Notes under the pieces: generated by a model | The model's database searches: none | The model's input: the letters and a program-made list of their open reading frames with translations, nothing else | Told to the model about the DNA's origin: nothing | In this document: in pieces, positions 11,599 through 22,492 of the stretch | Position numbering within the stretch: position 1 is the stretch's first letter | Layout: the number at the start of each line of letters is the position of its first letter | DNA from: Porogramme epimiltina | Taxonomy: Eukaryota; Basidiomycota; Agaricomycetes; Polyporales; Polyporaceae | DNA: 64,000 nt | Assembly: GCA_900155495.1 (NCBI GenBank) | Contig: FTLJ01000162.1 | Coordinates: 1 to 64,000 of the forward strand | Reading direction: 5' to 3' | Position numbers and translations under genes: made by a program

Positions 11599-12952
11599 AT
11601 GTCTTCCAACACCGTCCCTGCCTTGTTCAAACCCATTCAAGTGGGCGACATGACTCTCGCACACCGTGTCGTTCTGGCCCCGATGACGCGCTCCCGCAAC
11701 ACCGAGGTTTTCGTCCCCACCGACCTCAGCGTAGAGTACTACAAGCAGCGCGCGAGCGTTCCGGGCACTCTTCTTATCACCGAGTCGACCGCCATTGCGC
11801 CTCGGGCCGGCGGTCAGCCGCATGTGCCCGGCCTCTGGAACGATGAACAGGTTGCCGCGTGGAAGAAAGTGGGTGGCGTCATGCTCTCATATCTACAGTT
11901 CACTCACATATCTCTTCTGTATCAGGTGGTCGATGCTGTACATGAGAAGGGCTCGTTCATTTACCTCCAGCTGTGGGCTTTCGGCCGTGCGGCGCGCTTC
12001 TCCCTCCTCCCCGCGGAGTTCCAAGGCTACCCCCTCATCGCGCCGTCGCGCATCCCACTCAGCTCCCACCCAGATGCCGTTCCCCGGGAGATGACCACAG
12101 ATGGTACGCACTCTATGGTTTACGAAATTCCTTATACTAATGATCACCTTCAGAGATCAAGGACTATATTCGGATGTACTCTGAGGCCGCCGCAACCGCC
12201 GTGCACCGTGTTGGTTTCGACGGCGTAGAAGTGCAAGGAACGAACGGCTACCTTGTAGATCAGTTCTTGCAGGACATCACCAACACTCGCACGGACGCGT
12301 ACGGCGGGTCCGTCGAGAACCGCGCGCGGTTCGCACTCGAGGTCATGGACGCCGTCGTTGCCGCTGTCGGGCAGACCAAGGCAGCCATCCGACTCGGCCC
12401 CTGGAGCCGGTACCAAGAGATGCGCATGGCGGACCCGGTCCCGCAGTTCTCGTACCTGGTAGAGCAACTCAAGGAACGCTTTCCGAGTCTGGCGTACATC
12501 CATGTCATCGACGCACGGTGCCCGGACAACGAAGGGCCTGCAGACCCCGAGGTGAGTGTACCTCAAAAATGTACTGTCACATCGTGTTAAAGAACCCTGC
12601 AGCAAGCCGATTTCATTCATAAGATCTGGGGGCCCCGCCCACTCATCACTACCGGGGGGTATGACCGAGCATCCGGCCTGAAGACAGCGGAGGAAACTGG
12701 ACAGCTCGTCGGGTACGCCCGAGCGTTCCTGGCCAACGTGAGTGCCTCTCACGCCCCCTGGGGTCCTAGGGACTGACAGGCCCGCTGACGCACGGTTCAC
12801 AGCCTGACCTCCCTTTCCGTCTGCTCCATGACATCCCACTCAACAACTGCGACTATCGCACGCTGCGCACGCCGATGGCTGCAGAGGGGTACACGACATA
12901 CCCCTTCTCCGAGGTATTCCTCGAACGGAAGGTGTCTGGTTCGAGTGCCTAA
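11599..12952 (+). CDS. Old Yellow Enzyme-type NADH:flavin oxidoreductase (ene-reductase)
   Basis: FMN-dependent TIM-barrel enzyme of the OYE family, which reduces activated C=C bonds in enones and similar xenobiotics with NAD(P)H. Visible landmarks: N-terminal LFKPIQVGDMTLAHRVVLAP, the flavin-contacting MTRSR, QLWAFGRAA (the QLWxxGRAA motif), DYIRMYSEAAATAVHRVGFDGVE, GTNGYLVDQFLQD, the TDAYGGSVENRARF strand, and TTGGYDRASGLKTAEE near the C-terminus (phosphate-binding side). Five exons are joined by short introns (near 11870-11925, 12102-12152, 12551-12602 and 12738-12802). Stop at 12950-12952. The active-site pair normally written H-x-x-N before GYL reads Q-x-x-N here (QGTNGYL), while the proton-donor Tyr is kept. 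It sits tail-to-tail with a six-gene glycosyltransferase array. Family is certain; substrate unknown. Confidence 0.94.
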
Positions 12953-13239
12953 CTGTGCACTACAATATTGTAGAGATAGATGAAGTAGTGGTATACGGAC
13001 GAATAAGGTTGTATCGGGTCCTTCGTTATGTCTTCCTAGTTCCGATATCACCCTGCACGACGAATGGATGGTGTTTACCCAGAGGGAACTTCTCTATAAA
13101 TACATCCCTTAGACCGTGCAGCTTAAGAGGAACAGGGTCTATCAAAGGTGACATCTGGTTCTCGTATACGTACAATTGAGGGCGGAAAGAATAGAACCGA
13201 GAGATGCTCAGAGCATACACGCGACCTGTACTTCACAGT

Positions 13240-15313
13240 TTACAGGGTGTTCAAAAACGCGATCACATCACGCCTTGATGACCCGCCCTCCTCCCACTCC
13301 TCCAACATCGCCTTCCTTAGCACCTGTAAACGTTCACGTTTCGCCTTTCCATCGTCTCCGAACGCCTTGGTTAGCACATCCATGGCCTCCTCCCTCACTG
13401 CATCCACTGTGCCGATGGGCGTATACCCCGTGCGACAGATGGGTTTCAGCCCATTGCCTGTGCGCACTTCGAGGAGTTCGTACGCGATTTGGTGCTGCTC
13501 GGTGCACAGGAAAGTGTTTAGCGGTTGGTCTGCGCCGAATGGCCACATAATCCTATGGTTAGAAGGCAGGTTCGGGTCAGCGCGGCGTGGTTAGACACGA
13601 GGGGGCCTAAGACACTTACATGGGGACACCGGAAACGATAGCCTCCGTGAGCCCGTTTTGGCCTCCGTGAGTTACGAACCAGCCCGTCGCGGGGTGGTCG
13701 AGAATGAGTTGCTGTGGCGTCCACGGGGACAGAAGACCCTTCCCGTACTTTGTCACTTTTTCCCGGATGTTATCGGGAACTACCGCCACAGGAGACGAAC
13801 AACTGAGGATCTGCAGCGCAAATCGTCAGTGAGGGTACAGAGCGGTGTCAAGAACACATACAAAGGGAATTCCAAGCTCCATAGCCACGTCCAGGAATGC
13901 CCAAAGGTTCTCTGACTTTGTGACAGGCCAGAATATTGAGCCCATGGAAATCTGTAGAGAGCGTGCGTTATCTCTGTTATGCATTCTACAGACGACAGTG
14001 AGATAGATACATACGTAGAGTAGAGAATTCTCCCCCGAGTTCTTCAGAGTACTTTCAAGGAAAGCATCTATCTCGATTGCCTCGGAGGACTGTGCCTTCT
14101 CCTTTTCCAGCGCAGATGCCCTTGCCGTAGGTGGTAGAAGCGGACCCGTAGCAAATACCGGGCGTCCTGTCTCCGCCATCCAATTGCGTGCTGCAGCGAT
14201 CGACTCTGGTTCGTACGCTTCGCATGAGAGTAGTACAAGGCCTTCAGAGGACTCTATGGTTCTATATAATACTCCGTTAGAGCCAATTCCTGACCCGGGT
14301 GAGAATAAATTTGAGATTACTCACTCGTATACATGAGGGAACACTGGAAGCGCAATGGCATCAATGCCGGGGAACTGCAAGCGGATCCCGTGAGCACAAA
14401 TCTCTTAATGTTCAAATGCAATGTTCACTGACCTCCTGAGGGTCATGTTCGTAGTCATACATTGGTGGAACCCCAGGTATTTTCACTATGTTTCCCGAAT
14501 TCATGAAGCAGACCTAGGCAGCCGCACATGAGGATATTCGTGATGTTGTAGAGGAAGAAACATACTGTTTTGAGTGCATCATCATAAGAACATCCGGTAC
14601 GCTGCGCTTCCTCTTCTGCTAGGACTCGAATGCTCCCCTTCCCTCCAAGGCTGCGAGGTCCGAATAGATATAGAATTCCACAGGTCATTCCTGGTAACCA
14701 TATGTAAACCTTGATGGACTTCCCGCGGCACGACCTTATCTTATCGACCACATCCACGGCGAAGAACTGTGTAAAGAGGGGGATGTGAGGACCGTCTATG
14801 TGGGAACGTCACAGAGGTAGTACGCACGTCCATGATAGCGGCGGTAGGCTTGGGAATGGCGGGGTAGCGTGCACCCGTGAGCTGGCAAGTGACTTCTTCT
14901 TCAGAGTCTAGAGCTGTCCAGATAGACTGAAAGCCAAAATGGTTCCCAGATACCGCGGGTGCCATAACTTCTCCCACAGATATTATCCTGTAACCAGACT
15001 CAACGTTAGTGTTCAGTAAACCGGGGGATTGAGCCGGGCTCACCGGACTCGTTGTATGAGGTCCCCGTCATCGTCCACGCTTCGCGCAAGTTCTTTTGTA
15101 AGACGATCGTGGAAGAGGTTGGTTGTGATATACGTCACATGGACGTCAGGGTCCAGCTTTGCAAGTTGGGCCGCCAAGTTGATTAACGGACGATTGTGAC
15201 CTGTAAACGAGTTGAATTAGAACGGCTGCATGAGAGCCGCCAAGTGTCAACTCGTGCATACCCCAAGCATGAATGCAATGCGCGACGACATGCTTTTTTA
15301 TTGCGCCAGTCAT
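13240..15313 (-). CDS. UDP-glycosyltransferase, family GT1, copy A
   Basis: Member of the UDP-sugar-dependent GT1 family (GT-B fold), which adds a sugar to small lipophilic acceptors. No signal peptide or membrane anchor is seen, so it is probably cytosolic. Exon 1 (15313-15262) ends in HAWG and exon 2 begins with [15 protein letters not shown]. The His of this WG/H junction is the catalytic base position of GT1 enzymes. Middle landmarks are [26 protein letters not shown] and SMGSIFWPV. The donor-sugar (PSPG-like) region, encoded near 13560-13740, reads [20 protein letters not shown] then [10 protein letters not shown], followed by [11 protein letters not shown]. The usual second His of HGGHN is Gln here. 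Ends in [11 protein letters not shown], stop at 13240. It is the copy nearest the Old Yellow Enzyme gene. About nine introns, all with standard ends where checked; no frame break seen. Confidence 0.9.
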
Positions 15314-16141
15314 GTTGGTATTTTTGGTGTGGTATTTTTGCAGCGTAGGCTCGTATGAGTGTGTAAATGTCGAAGCGAGTGCTTTATATATGCATCCCCG
15401 GGCCCCCAGCCCTCCCATATCTTCCAGGCGGGGGGGTGGCCTCTCACGGCATCATGAAGTCATCCTTCCTTGTCAGTAAGCACAGGACACGGGTTCATGG
15501 AGAAGCAGGAAGCCACCGGGTTCACAGCCTCTTAAAACAAAGATCTGGTTCTATCCGCATCATCAACTCAATAGCTCGAATTTCGGAAGGCACTCTTAGG
15601 CTGGGATGGAGGCTACTTCTCTGATAGCCATCTACTTCCTAGATCCGAGTGAGAACAGTTGTTTCACAACTGCATAAAGGGGACAGTTTTAGCTCTACGC
15701 GCATCTGATAAGTCTTCGAACCAATGACCTTGGAACTCAGCTTACTGTCACTTGGGATGGGCCGGTGGGAGTAGTTTGTCCATATGATCAATCTGGAGAC
15801 TGTCGCATCATCAGGCTGCGGGGGGCGAGCCAATAAAAATATTGTGTGGCGTTGACAGACGGATATTGAACGTTGAACGTTGAACGCTGGCGGTCAAGAG
15901 TGGCGGCGGGCGCTGTGGACCGTGGTTCCCCATTATAGACGCCCAATGCATTCTAATCACGTGGCTTCCCTTGATTTGAGAATCGAGATCCGAGACTCAG
16001 TGACCATCTTCGAACACTCTCGTTACGCATACCACTCAGACAACTTCAAGTTCCATGCGCAATGAATTCCTAACATCATTGGCGATGATCGCGTACCTCA
16101 AATTAGTAACTATGATCATGCGTTGGCAGAGCTTCCGATCT
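15314..16141. other. intergenic, promoter of GT1 copy A and 3' side of copy B
   Basis: About 0.8 kb. On the - strand a TATATAAAG box lies near 15383-15392, some 75 bp upstream of the copy A start. A CACGTG site lies near 15959. A small tandem repeat of TTGAACG (three copies) is at 15866-15886. Nothing coding. Confidence 0.5.
15866..15886. repeat. three tandem copies of TTGAACG
   Basis: Exact 7-bp unit repeated three times between glycosyltransferase copies A and B. Too short to assign a role. Confidence 0.6.
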
Positions 16142-18220
16142 CTAGAGCCCACTCAAAAAGGCCTCTACGTCACATCTTGATGCCCCTCCCTCTTCCCATT
16201 CTCCTAACACACCCTTCCGCAATATCTGGAGACGCTCCCGCTTCGCTGCTCCATCGTCGCCAAACGCTTTTGTGAGTACATCCCGGGCCTCCGTCTTGAT
16301 CGCCTCTGTTGTCCCGACGGGAGTGTATCCAGAACGGCAAATAGGCTTTAGGCCATGACCCGTTCGGATCTCGAACAGCTCGTACGAAATCTGGTGGTTA
16401 TCGGTGCACAGGACCGCGTTGAGTGGTTGATCAGCACCGAAAGGCCAGAAGATGCTGGGTGCCGCAGTATTCACGTCAGTTTCGACATCGCATACACCCT
16501 GTGATATCATGAATTACGTACGTTGGGACTCCAGAGACCATCGACTCTACAAGACTGTTGTGACCGCCGTGGGTGACAAACCATCCAGTCGCCGGGTGAT
16601 CGAGGATGAGCTGCTGGGGAGACCAGCTCGAAAGTAATCCTTTGCCGTACGCCTTAACCTTCTCTTTGACTTCGTCGGGTATAACGGCAAACGGAGAGGC
16701 GTGACTGAGGATCTGCACAATCCCCACTGATAAGCGAACTTTGTAGAACACATAGAGATGAGTGGCCTACGAATGGGATCTGGAGTTCCATCACGACATC
16801 CAGGAAGGCCCAGATCGCCTCAGGTGCTTTGACTGGCCAGAAGAGGGAGCCAAAAGAGATCTAAGTCAAATGATACGCATGTATATTAGGTTCTATGGGC
16901 ACGGCTGTAGTGTCTGAATGAGAGGCACCCACATAAAGAAGAGAGTTCTGGCCGGACGTCTTGAGAGTGGCGTCTAAGAATGCTTGAATTTCTGCGCCCT
17001 GTGCTGACTGCTTGATTTCGTTCTCGTTGGCAGATACCTTACCGCCGGAAGGCAGCAGGGGCCCGCAAAGGAAAGCAGTCCGCCCCCGCTCCTCAAACCA
17101 AGCCTTCATGGCTGCAGTCGCACTCGGCTCGTACGACTGTGGGCTCGCCAAGGCCATGCCATCCATACTTTCGATCATCCTACGAACACCAATAAGCACT
17201 CTAGCGGTCGTGACACGACTGAAGGCCAAGAGACGTACTCGTAGATCCGAGGAAGAACGTGGATAGCCACTTCGGGTGGCATTGGGAACTGTTTGGGGGG
17301 TGTCAGGGCACATTTTAGACGATTAGAGTGACACGTACGTCTTGGGGATGTTGCTCGTACTGATACATCGGTGGCATTCCGGGAAGGCGGATAACCTCGT
17401 CAGTCGTCACATAGCTCATCTTCAAGGACGCATATTGAGTTCGGCATTATGTAGAACCCAGAAAGGAACCCGTACTTCGAGGACAATATCCGCGTAGGGC
17501 CTCCCCGTACGCTGGGCTTCTTCCTCGGCTTTGAGACGGATATTGCCCTTTCCCCCCAGCTTTTCCGGGCCGAAGATATGCACGCCAGCATAGGTCATGG
17601 CGCTCATCCATCCGAAGACTTTGACCGATTTGCTGCTGTTCTGGATGTACGCGACCTCGGAAAGGGAAAAGAGCTATCTCAAATAACACCAGCATTAACG
17701 TAATGCATGCTCGAACTGAACCTTGGTACGCACGTCAATGATCACGGCGCCGGGCTTCGCTACGCCTGGGTAACGCGTGCCTGAGCGCGCACACGTGGGA
17801 CCTTCTTCCGCCATGAGAGTGTTCCACATGTTCTCGAACGTCTTGTCGCCGGGTGGTGGCAATAGCATCTCGACGTGGCCGAGAGCGACAAGTCTACACG
17901 CAAGGTATGACAATCAGTTTACGACTCTCTGCATGGGCACATTGGTACATACCGCACACGCTGGGCGGCCTCCTCATCGAGGCTATCAAAGTTGCGGGCG
18001 AGTTCCGCCTTCGCACGGTCGTGGAAGAGGTTGGTGGTCAGGATGGTGACATAGACATCAGGCTGCAATTTGGTGAGTCGGGCGGACAGATTGACCAGCG
18101 GACGGGTGTGCCCTGCGTAGGAGAGAACACGCGTTAGCGACAAAACATTTAGAGCAGGAAAAACTATAACTCACCCCAAGCTTGGGCGGCCTGGGCAACG
18201 ATGTGCTTTTGGGCGCTCAT
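16142..18220 (-). CDS. UDP-glycosyltransferase, family GT1, copy B
   Basis: Second gene of the array. The start at 18220 gives MSAQKHIVAQAAQAWG; intron 1 then splits the Gly of WG from HTRPLVNLSARLTKLQPDVY (exon near 18114-17955). It continues with LPPPGDKTFENMWNTL, FGPEKLGGKGNIRLKAEEE, then QSYEPSATAAMKAWFEERGR and AFLCGPLLPSGGKV. The PSPG-like block (near 16530-16640) reads [29 protein letters not shown], then [11 protein letters not shown]. The C-terminus is GEWEEGGASRCDVEAFLSGL with stop at 16142-16144. Its start peptide, the NEIKQS..GAEIQAFLD segment and the HGGHNS variant make copy C its closest relative in the array. Intact as far as can be read. Confidence 0.9.
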
Positions 18221-18829
18221 GATTACTACCTTGGGATGCGGTTGTGTATCGAAAAATGAGGGGTTGGACGTGGTTGGGAAGCATCTTGGATCTGCCTGTT
18301 ATAGGGCCTCCGAGCCGGCGCAGCTGCCGTCGCAAAAAGAGGCGACCATTGAACCTAGTCCGGGTGCATTGCCAATGCCCTTGATAACGATGGTATCGCC
18401 GACGATGGGCGCCCGGTGGCGTAGCTGCACTACACTCACTTCCCGCGGTGTAGTCGTTTGACGTTATACGACGGGTTCCTGAAGGCCTCTGGGGCACAAT
18501 TAATGGGGTCGCTATTGAAAGTGATGTCGGGCGTACCGAAATGACCGAAAAAATAACAAATCTCAAAGGGCTTGACCGGCTCACCCAACATATCCGTGAT
18601 TGATACAAGACCACCACGAGTTTCGATCCATCTTGCGGGCACCACGGCTGCGTGCCCGATCTACGGCTCCAGTGGAGCGCTGACCCTGGAGTACAAACCG
18701 CTCCCGAAAATCAATGTATTGCTGTGCTGCATCGCGTCTACATCATGTTAGTTAAGTCTGTTCCCACATTGTCCATACTCTTGTGTAGGTTAGGGGGGGA
18801 CTCTAGGACACGAAGGGAAAGACGCCAGC
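18221..18829. other. intergenic between GT1 copies B and C
   Basis: About 0.6 kb holding the copy B promoter (right of 18220) and the copy C terminator side. No domain-bearing frame; no clear TATA box noticed. Confidence 0.45.
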
Positions 18830-20879
18830 TCAGAGTGAATTCAAGAACGCCTCCACATCACGCCTCGATGCTCCGCCCTCTTCCCATTCCCCGAGCACCG
18901 CCTTCCGTAATGCCTGGAGGCGCTCGCGCTTCGCCGCGCCGTCTTTCCCGAATGCATTCGTCAGCACGTCCCTAGCCTCAGCCTTGACCGCGTCAATCGT
19001 CCCGGAGGGCGTGTACCCGGTGCGGCAGATGGGCCGGAGACCGTGACCGGATCGCACCTCGAGAAGCTCGTAGGACGTTTCGTGTTTCTCGGCGCACAAG
19101 ATGGCATTCAGGGGCTGATCACCGCCGAAAGGCCAAAAGATGCTGCAATACAGAAGTGAGTTCTCAATGATCGTGGGCGGCGTCGCGGGCCACGCACGTT
19201 GGCACCCCCGAGACAACAGCCTCGATGACGCTGTTGTGGCCGCCGTGAGTGACGAACCAGCCCGTGGCGGGGTGATCGAGGATGAGCTGCTGTGGCGTCC
19301 AGGAAGAGAGTATGCCCTTTCCGTATGCTTTGACCTTCTCCTTGATCTCGTCGGGAATTGCGGCCAGTGGAGATCCGTGGGCGAGAATCTGCAAGAGTTT
19401 ACGCGTAAGACAGCTTGATCGTGTATCGTGAGAACGGTGAATGGCTCACAAAAGGTATCTGGAGAGCCATGACGACGTCTAAGAAAGCCCACATTGTTTC
19501 CGGTCCCTTGACCGGCCAAAAGAATGATCCCAGGGAGATCTGCCGGGCTAAAAATCAGCTTTTGCTCTAGCACGGCGACGCGAGAGATACGAACATAGAG
19601 GACTGAATTCTCTCCCGAGATCTCCACTGCGGAATCCAAGAAAGCCTGGATCTCCGCTCCGTGAACAGACTGCTTGATTTCGTTCGACTTTGCCACAATT
19701 TTGGAGGCCGAGGGGAGCAGCGGTCCGCACAAGTATGCGGGGCGCCCCATCTCGGCAAACCAGCCTTTCATGGCCTCAGTGGCTTGGGGTTCATACGATT
19801 CAGGGCTGACTAAAAAGATGCCATCCATAGTCTGGTGTGCTCTGAGCGACCCGATGAGCGTCAGCTAACTGCGGGCTACTGATTGAACAACAGACTCACT
19901 CGTGCAAGCGAGGGAAAATGTGCATTCCGACCTCTCTCGGTAGGGGAAACTGTAGAACATGGGGTTAGAGGAACGCCCTAAGCTATGCCACTCGAACCTA
20001 CATCTTGAGGCAGTTGCTCGTATTCGTACGTGGGCGGCATACTTGGGAGACGGACGATATCATCCGTGGTTGAAAGGCTCATCTGTAAACGCTGTGAGCC
20101 CGCGGATCTGACCAATATAACTGTCGAAGCACATACTTCCACAGCGACGTCGCCAAACGGTTTGCCGGTGCGGCCTACTTCTTCCTCTATTTTGACACGA
20201 AGATTACCCTTTCCTCCGAGCTTCTCGGGGCCGAAGATAGAAATCCCAGCGTAGGTCATAGCAGACATCCAGCTATAGACCTTGACGGATTTGCTGGTGG
20301 CTTGAATCATTGCGATTTCAGGAAGAGCAAAGAACTAAAATAACAACGGAAACAGTCAGAGTGGACGTCATGGGGACTTCGCCAAAATACGAAGGCATAC
20401 ATCGATGATGATGGCTCTCGGCTTCGATACAGCCGAGTAACTCTCCCCTGTGTAGGTGCAAGTTAGACTTTCCTCGGCCATGAGGGTGCTCCATGCGTTC
20501 TCAAACGCCTTATCACCCGGCGGGAGGGCTATGCCTTCGATGTGAGCAAATGACACCACTCTAACGGTGATGAAAGTTGTGAATAGACAACATCTGTGAT
20601 TGAGGCGGTCAGAATCTACCTGACGCGCTTCGCAGCGTTTTCCTCGGGGCTGTCAAAGCTCCGCGCGAGCTCGCCCTTGATCCGGTCACAAAACGAATGT
20701 GAGACCAGCAACGTGACGTAGACATCCGGCTGTAATTTCGCAAGCCGTGCACACAGGTTCACTAGGGGACGGGTGTGTCCTAACCACGAATCAGTGTTTG
20801 TGGACGTCATACAAACAGATAAAGGCAACTTACCCCAGGCCTGGGCAGCGAAACCCACGATGTGCTTTTGAGTGCTCAT
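18830..20879 (-). CDS. UDP-glycosyltransferase, family GT1, copy C
   Basis: Third gene of the array. Start at 20879 (MSTQKHIVGFAAQAWG), with the WG/H junction split by intron 1 before HTRPLVNLCARLAKLQPDVY. Then come ALPPGDKAFENAWSTLMAEE, FGPEKLGGKGNLRVKIEEE, RLPSMPPTYEYEQLPQD, FLVSPESYEPQATEAMKGWF, then AYLCGPLLPSASKI. Near 19500-19540 is SLGSFFWPVKGPETMWAFLD. The PSPG-like block (19200-19310) has [20 protein letters not shown] and HGGHNSVIEA, then FWPFGGDQPLN. It ends RRDVEAFLNSL at 18830. Closest to copy B. Note GGDQP where the other copies have GADQP, SADQP or RADQP. No break seen. Confidence 0.9.
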
Positions 20880-21655
20880 TGAAGGGATGGCTTCGTCAGA
20901 AAGAGGCGGGATGGCTGAGTGGCGTTTACTCGAACTGCCCGAGTTCGAGGGTGTATTTAACTGCTCGGTGTCCAAGACATCGGAAGACCGGTAGAAAGTG
21001 AAGACGGAGCATTTCCCGAGCTGAGTGGTACTAACCCCACGACCACCGCGACTACGACATCCACGTTGCGTGATAACTTGGGTCACGTTCTTCTTCAGAT
21101 TCTATTGGCCGTCAAGGACACTAATAGACGATATAGAGAGTACCCGAAAGGCCAGGCGAGCAGTCGGCATCTCAGGCCGTCGCGCCGCGACAGCACGGCA
21201 TCACTCGCGGCCCAACGTTGCTACCGTCATGGCATAATCGCCGAGCACTCGGACAAGTCCGATCGGCCGCTGTTCACCAGATCAGTGATGGGTTACAAAG
21301 GTTTCTGTAGGCCCACTTGGTACCTCCTGGTACTCACCGACGTCGACGGGCGTGCGCTGGGTTCCTGATTTCAGGTCCAGTCCATCTCTGTGAAAGTTCA
21401 CGAGCTCTTCAATCGGCCCGAGCTATAGTTGAGAGACAACACTGTCACGTCAGATGGTGTACGCAGAATGGCCCGGTGGAGAGAATGCGGGGGATTGAAT
21501 GTGCTGCTTCGATTTGCCCAGTGAACGCGTGGAGTTGCGAACTTCGTGGGCAGAGGCTGATAAGATGCCACGTGGGGAGACTAGATCGTAGAAATTAGCT
21601 CCGACAGCGGAGTTTCATAACTACTTGCGGTATTTCAATAGACGAGTGTATTTGC

Positions 21656-21734
21656 CCGTGGCTTTGCCACGGTGTGGGCCTTTGGCCCTCTAGTCGCTAT
21701 GTGTGCGTGGGCCTTTAGCACTCTGATCGCCATG
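21656..21734. repeat. hairpin plus imperfect 29-bp tandem duplication
   Basis: CCGTGGC-TTT-GCCACGG at 21656-21672 is directly followed by two 29-nt units starting 33 nt apart (21673 and 21706) that share the core GTGGGCCTTT and differ at about six positions. Read directly from the sequence. Confidence 0.55.
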
Positions 21735-22089
21735 ACACATTCTTGAGCTTTTTTATTATTGATTTGTCGTAGTAGTCCTCCCGATACGAATATCAAGTCC
21801 ATCGTTTATGGTCTCCCGTGGCCGCGCAGGCCGATTTTTTCTAATAGGACGAATTTCAAGTTACAGATGAATGTATAAAGGACCCGTAATAGGGGCCCAC
21901 CTTATAAACTGCAAACAAAATTTGAAACCCGTGAAAACATAACTATTTTGATCCCGTTCCCGTGGTTGTCGAGCCTCTGTACTTCCTAAACACTTGCATG
22001 CCCACTGCAGTCGCAAGTTCTGTCGCTGCGCGAAAGACAGTCAGGTCAGCGCCGGGCTGTCGCTTCGCGAAAAAAGGACCGGAACCGGG

Positions 22090-22121
22090 GAGCGCCCTCG
22101 TCCCTCGGGCGCTCTTTTTTT
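22090..22121 (+). terminator. GC hairpin followed by a T7 run (terminator-like)
   Basis: GAGCGCCC (22090-22097) and GGGCGCTC (22107-22114) form a perfect 8-bp stem with a 9-nt loop, followed at once by seven T (22115-22121). In a eukaryote a T-run can end RNA polymerase III transcription, so a small unrecognised RNA gene upstream is possible. I could not identify convincing box A and box B elements. Confidence 0.35.
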
Positions 22122-22492
22122 GGGGCCCGGGCCAGGCGCGCCACATGGCTGCCATGTGCTGTCGCGTACGTCGCGTATTTCGCGTACGTGTTCCCCTAGA
22201 CGCCCCCTCCTCCCGTTATTCTTAGATGCTTATACTAGCATTGGCCTATTCGGATTAACCCTTGTGCCGGAAGCTGGCAGCGCCCAAGCATCCCAAGCTC
22301 TACCGCATTTGTTTTCTTGGTCCAGGGCCCTTTGGAGGGCGGATGACACTAGACCTGCTGCTACTTCTCCTCATTTCTGTGACAGCCCGCATAATGTGAG
22401 AAAAACAATACTCTATGGTACGCACTGATGATAAGAGCTCATACATACTGTACTATATATTGACGGGAGAAGGGAGTCCTAGTCACGTAGGA

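Larger units (their letters stand above)
20880..22492. other. intergenic between GT1 copies C and D, with structured repeats
   Basis: About 1.6 kb, the longest gap inside the array. It contains a CCGTGGC/GCCACGG hairpin (21656-21672), an imperfect 29-bp tandem duplication (21673-21701 and 21706-21734), a hairpin followed by seven T (22090-22121), and a CACATGG/CCATGTG inverted repeat near 22140-22156. No protein-coding exon chain is visible. The pattern could be a small decayed or non-coding element, which I cannot name. Confidence 0.45.
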
